From Neospora caninum Liverpool (lineage: Eukaryota > Apicomplexa > Conoidasida > Eucoccidiorida > Sarcocystidae), in the NCBI RefSeq assembly GCF_000208865.1, contig NC_018395.1, forward strand, positions 5,690,839-5,754,838: DNA of 64,000 nt, written 5' to 3'. This document shows positions 58,318 to 64,000 of this stretch, piece by piece. How positions within the stretch are numbered: position 1 is the first letter of the stretch; each line of letters opens with the position of its first letter. The translations under genes were made by a program, and so were the position numbers. A model generated the notes under the pieces. The model searched no databases. It saw nothing but the letters and a program-made list of their open reading frames with translations, and was not told the origin of the DNA.

Positions 58318-59729
58318 GGTGGAGCGCAGAGCGGGGAAAACGGGAAACAAAAAGGACGAAACGCCGACGGGAGAGACCCGAGAACCTCCTCCGCAGAAAT
58401 ATCTGTATACACGGACGATAAGAGGAGAGAAGGCGGGTCCGGCGGTGGAGAGAGTGGTGCGGCGCGAAGACGGGAAGAGTCGGGGCCAAGTTCACAGAAA
58501 GCTATTTGCACGCAGACGTAGCGGCGCACCAGTGACGCTGGCGCTTAAAAAGGCGAAACGCGCGAGGGAGACGCCGTCGCGCAGTTTCTGCGTCACCGCG
58601 AGCAGGAGCAGTGACGTGGCCGAAAAGGGGGCGAAGAGATGCGGCGAGGGCCGGGGAAAACGGCGGAGAGAGAAAACGGGCGAAGCAGCCGGCGCGCTAT
58701 CGTCACCTTCCACATTCATCCTCCCACAGCCTCCTTCCCCCGAGGCGGGGAAGAAGGAGGGAAGAAGAGAAAGTCGACCCGCGATGAAGGTTGTATTAAA
58801 ATCCAAGAGAGGTTGGAATTCATCCGGTGTCCGCATGCGCGCAGTCGTGAAGGATCTGCACTGGAAATCGCTAGGTTTGTGCCGCGGGTGTGAAGGCAGG
58901 CAGAGTAGGCAAGCGAGATCTTGCAAAGGGGCGAAAGGCGTGAAAAGGTTGATTCGTGAGGACGGCCGAGACTGGACAGGACAATTCCGCGCGCGAAGGG
59001 TGGAGGCAAAACCAGATCTTCTTTGTTCCACTTCCCTCTCGGACTCCCGCTCAAAAATGCAAACAACGGGACGATTCCAAGGTATCCCCTAGAGGAACCC
59101 GACACGTTTCTCTCTGTCCCGAAAGAAGAAAGTGAGACAAAGGGGAAAACGAGTGTCTGGTGTCCGGCGAAATCTGAAAGCGTCAACAGTCCGTAGATAA
59201 ATCTCCCGCATGCCGCGCATGCAGAAAGGGGGGCGGTATGCGCTCTGTTGTCACGACGCTAACGTCAGGAAGAGCCGCGCAGCGAGGAACGGAAGCAAAA
59301 AGCATCTTTCTGCCCACAACTTTCGGAGAACTCCTTAGCTAACAAGATGCATAGCGAGCCCGCACATTTTCAGAACGTCCTGGGAACATCTCGGCTTTCC
59401 AAGCTGAGCGGTTCCTTGTCCAGGCCTGCGGCGTCGGCCGTCTCGTAGCCTCCCCCCTTTCGACCGTCCCTCCACAGTTCTACAGCATGAAAATCACTGA
59501 GGCAAAGTCTGTTTTGTCAAACGATGGAGAGGCGACCGACGCCATCCTCCACGTTTGTTGCCTGACACTACATGCGAAGAAGTTCGAAAGCACACGCGGC
59601 TTGTGCGGACTTCTTTCTGCGAGGGGAGAACACACACAGACTTTTGACAGAGCGTATACGACCCAACACCGGCTAGGAACCTTTGTCGTGAAACAACGAG
59701 TGTTTGAACCCGTCAAAAAGGCAGAAAAG
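58318..59729. other. 5' flank of CRNKL1
   Basis: Likely promoter and 5' UTR of the minus-strand CRNKL1 gene. An 85-codon plus-strand frame with ATG at 59,487 is present but has no further support. No RNA gene seen. Confidence 0.35.
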
Positions 59730-60077
59730 TTAAAGCGTGTGTGAACGGTAACTCTCTGGAGAAGGTTCGGACTTGTATTGAGACGGGAACATGCCGTAAC
59801 ATCCTCCTCCACTGGAAATGGACGGTCCGAGACTGATGCCTTGTGGGTCATGAAGAGACCCAGACGAAGGGAAACGAGGCAATGTTATCACTGCGGTCTC
59901 TGCCAGGTTTGCCTGGCGCCTTCTGCCGAAGTGGAGTCTTTTTTTGTGTGCCGTGAGCAAGCATGGGGAAGTGTGGCTCCGTACAAGGGCTAAAGTGGAA
60001 AGGTCGTTCACATAGCTCGATTTCCTGTCAGTTTCAAAAACGCCACACGAGTACCAGGTAACTGTTAGCATTTCCAT
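59730..60077 (-). CDS. Possible 115-aa protein or 3' exon
   Basis: ATG at 60,077 in AACCAAATGG, a good context, open to a stop at 59,730. Its C-terminal half is Ser/Gly/Pro-rich and protein-like (SSGSLHDPQGISLGPSISS). It contains AVITLPRFPSS, which resembles AVITVLHPS in the adjacent upstream candidate gene; the underlying DNA also looks partly duplicated. It starts 30 bases after that gene's stop on the same strand, so the two may be one spliced gene with an unidentified junction. Confidence 0.3.
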   Translation of the reverse strand: MEMLTVTWYSCGVFETDRKSSYVNDLSTLALVRSHTSPCLLTAHKKRLHFGRRRQANLAETAVITLPRFPSSGSLHDPQGISLGPSISSGGGCYGMFPSQYKSEPSPESYRSHTL

Positions 60078-60106
60078 TTGGTTCCGGGAAGAACGTCAAA
60101 TCACTG

Positions 60107-60500
60107 TTAGACGCCGTGGGGCGCGTTAGAAGACGGAACGTTGCCTTGCATGGCATTTTTCCAAATGGAAGGATGCAGGACCGTTATCACCGCACTGAGC
60201 GCGGATGCTCTAGCTTTGTCTGACGCACTACCCTTTCCAGTAGTAAACGGTTCCTGTGTATCGCTGCTCAACTGAAAAAGGAAACAGGGGTCGGCTTATA
60301 CTCGATACCTCCCTAGTTCTCTTCTCTACGTCAAAAGTCCTGTGGCAGTTTCTATGCAGACGTCGTGGTTGCACACACGCCGCCCCCTCGTGCTCGTTTC
60401 AATGCGCGTGCCTAGCCTTCTGGCTCTTTCCGCCTGGAAAGTCGCGTCGTTTGTACCGCCAGAACGGGCGTTATACCTGCCCCGTCTTTTTGGGTGACAT
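60107..60500 (-). CDS. Small two-exon protein (62 aa), unknown function
   Basis: Exon 1 is 60500-60477 (eight codons, MSPKKTGQ), ending at a GTATAA donor in phase 0. Exon 2 is 60271-60107, after a strong acceptor (CCTTTTTCAG) in phase 0, open for 54 codons to TAA. The intron is 205 nt. Exon 2 is hydrophilic at its start (SSDTQEPFTTGKGSASDK) and helix-prone later. No family recognised. The short first exon makes the start uncertain. Confidence 0.3.
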
Positions 60501-61051
60501 GGCTACACCGCGTACTGCACTGCGCTGTTGAAGCCGGTCTTGGTTGCCACACTCTGAAATTGTGTTCACGTAACAGCGCCGAGCAGCCTCACACATCCAT
60601 CCGGAGAACGCCGGGATTACGAGCGACTGTCGCTGGAAGCGTGCGGCTCCGTTGCGGTTCATTGGCCTTTCGAATTCCCGTCCAAAATTGCCAAATTATC
60701 GGCAATGGAGAGTTTTGTGCGAAAAACGAGGTCATGTATACAAGGAATAGTCGCGATTCAAAACTGAGCACCTGACACATATGCGCACCGTTTTTGGAGA
60801 ACGGTATCGAAGAGAGATAACAGTTCAAGATTCTTTGGCAGGAGAAAAGCACAAGTCACAAAACGCCACTTCGAGTATACCACGTTCTCGAGCTTAGCAA
60901 ACAGAGCGCGTCGACAGGTTGCACAGAGCAGCATTCTCGAATAAAACGGCAACTGACGTGGTTCACGTCTTTGTACGGATACTGGTAAGGCGTCGAATAT
61001 AGAACACCAACTCCTAGGGAAGCACGCCGGGAGTGCCGTGTGCCTGGAGTT
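60501..61051. other. Gap between divergent small candidates
   Basis: About 550 bases between the starts of the minus-strand candidate (60,500) and the plus-strand candidate (61,052). No feature recognised; promoter function is possible by position. Confidence 0.25.
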
Positions 61052-61478
61052 ATGGATGCTCCGGATACAAACCTCCTCGAAGCAGCGTCAGACGGTTTTT
61101 TCTTCCTGAAACTACCCGACAAACAAAGGTCAGAGAGCATCCTCTGTGTGTATTTCAAATTTCCGTCGCCATCATTTTTGACTCCGTCATTCTGGCAGCT
61201 TCTCCAGCACCGGACACGCACGCACGCTCTCGGGTGGTAGGCCTCGCAGCCTCCGAGAACCAAACTGTTTCCGTTTGCACGAACACACTCTTCACGTGAA
61301 TGACGCACACCCCGAGGTCCCCTACCTCGCGTTCCTCCCTTTTTTCACAAGCAAGCACCGGCACTGGGGAGAACCTGACATGAGTCCACCTTCCAGCCTT
61401 TCGCGTGAAGTGTGTGTAGTGTACATACACCAGGGTGCGCGCGCAGCAGACTCGCCTGGGACATTTGCGATGCTTTAA
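61052..61478 (+). CDS. Small two-exon protein (118 aa), unknown function
   Basis: Exon 1 is 61052-61128 (MDAPDTNLLEAASDGFFF at the N-terminus), ending at a GTCAGA donor in phase 2. Exon 2 is 61199-61478, after a TCTGGCAG acceptor; the phase matches. The intron is 70 nt. The C-terminal half has His/Pro/Trp-rich sequence (HVNDAHPEVPYLAFLPFF). It ends 46 bases from the GAPDH stop on the opposite strand, so the transcripts would overlap tail to tail. It could be only 3' UTR antisense to GAPDH. Confidence 0.3.
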
Positions 61479-61523
61479 ACACACTCGCACGCAGCTACGT
61501 GCCTCTCTAGGGATGGCTTTTTT

Positions 61524-64000
<2,477 letters not shown>

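Overview
The window looks like nuclear DNA of a coccidian apicomplexan of the Toxoplasma/Neospora/Hammondia type. The reasons are intron-rich protein genes with GT-AG introns, GC-rich coding sequence with long spurious antisense frames, TTTAGGG-type telomere-like snippets, GCATGC-rich non-coding DNA, and a glyceraldehyde-3-phosphate dehydrogenase (GAPDH) with plastid-like coenzyme-site residues. The species cannot be fixed from sequence alone. All exon structures were worked out by eye from splice consensus and reading phase, so junctions may be off by a few bases; single-base positions near 51.5 kb may be off by one.

Layout. 1-11,554 (-): a very large nucleoporin of the Nup192/Nup205 scaffold type with an FG-containing N-terminus, running off the left edge. 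11,822-12,091 (-) and 13,015-13,988 (+): two small spliced genes with introns of only 53-59 nt, invisible to simple ORF finding. 15,521-about 22,000 (+): a leucine-rich-repeat plus coiled-coil protein whose 3' half is uncertain. 22,376-24,923 (-): a polytopic membrane protein. 26,229-26,592 (+): a small two-exon gene. 28,028-32,052 (-): proteasome lid subunit Rpn8 in nine exons. 33,385-33,982 (-): another small two-exon candidate. 34,354-40,138 (+): a divergent actin-related protein in about twelve exons. 42,056-42,918 (-): three identical tRNA-Lys(UUU) genes. 44,898-49,589 (+): a single-exon, 1,563-residue low-complexity/coiled-coil protein. About 51,505-58,317 (-): the splicing factor Crooked neck (CRNKL1/Clf1) in at least 13 exons. 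59,730-61,478: three small candidate genes. 61,524-64,000 (-): GAPDH with a long N-terminal extension, cut by the right edge.

The recognisable genes are housekeeping ones: nuclear pore, proteasome, spliceosome, glycolytic or plastid carbon metabolism, and tRNA. They share no pathway, as expected in a eukaryotic nuclear genome. The most novel content is a set of short spliced genes in stretches that look empty by ORF length, the FG extension on a scaffold nucleoporin, and the coenzyme-site changes in the GAPDH. No CRISPR array, transposon, virus or prokaryotic operon was seen.
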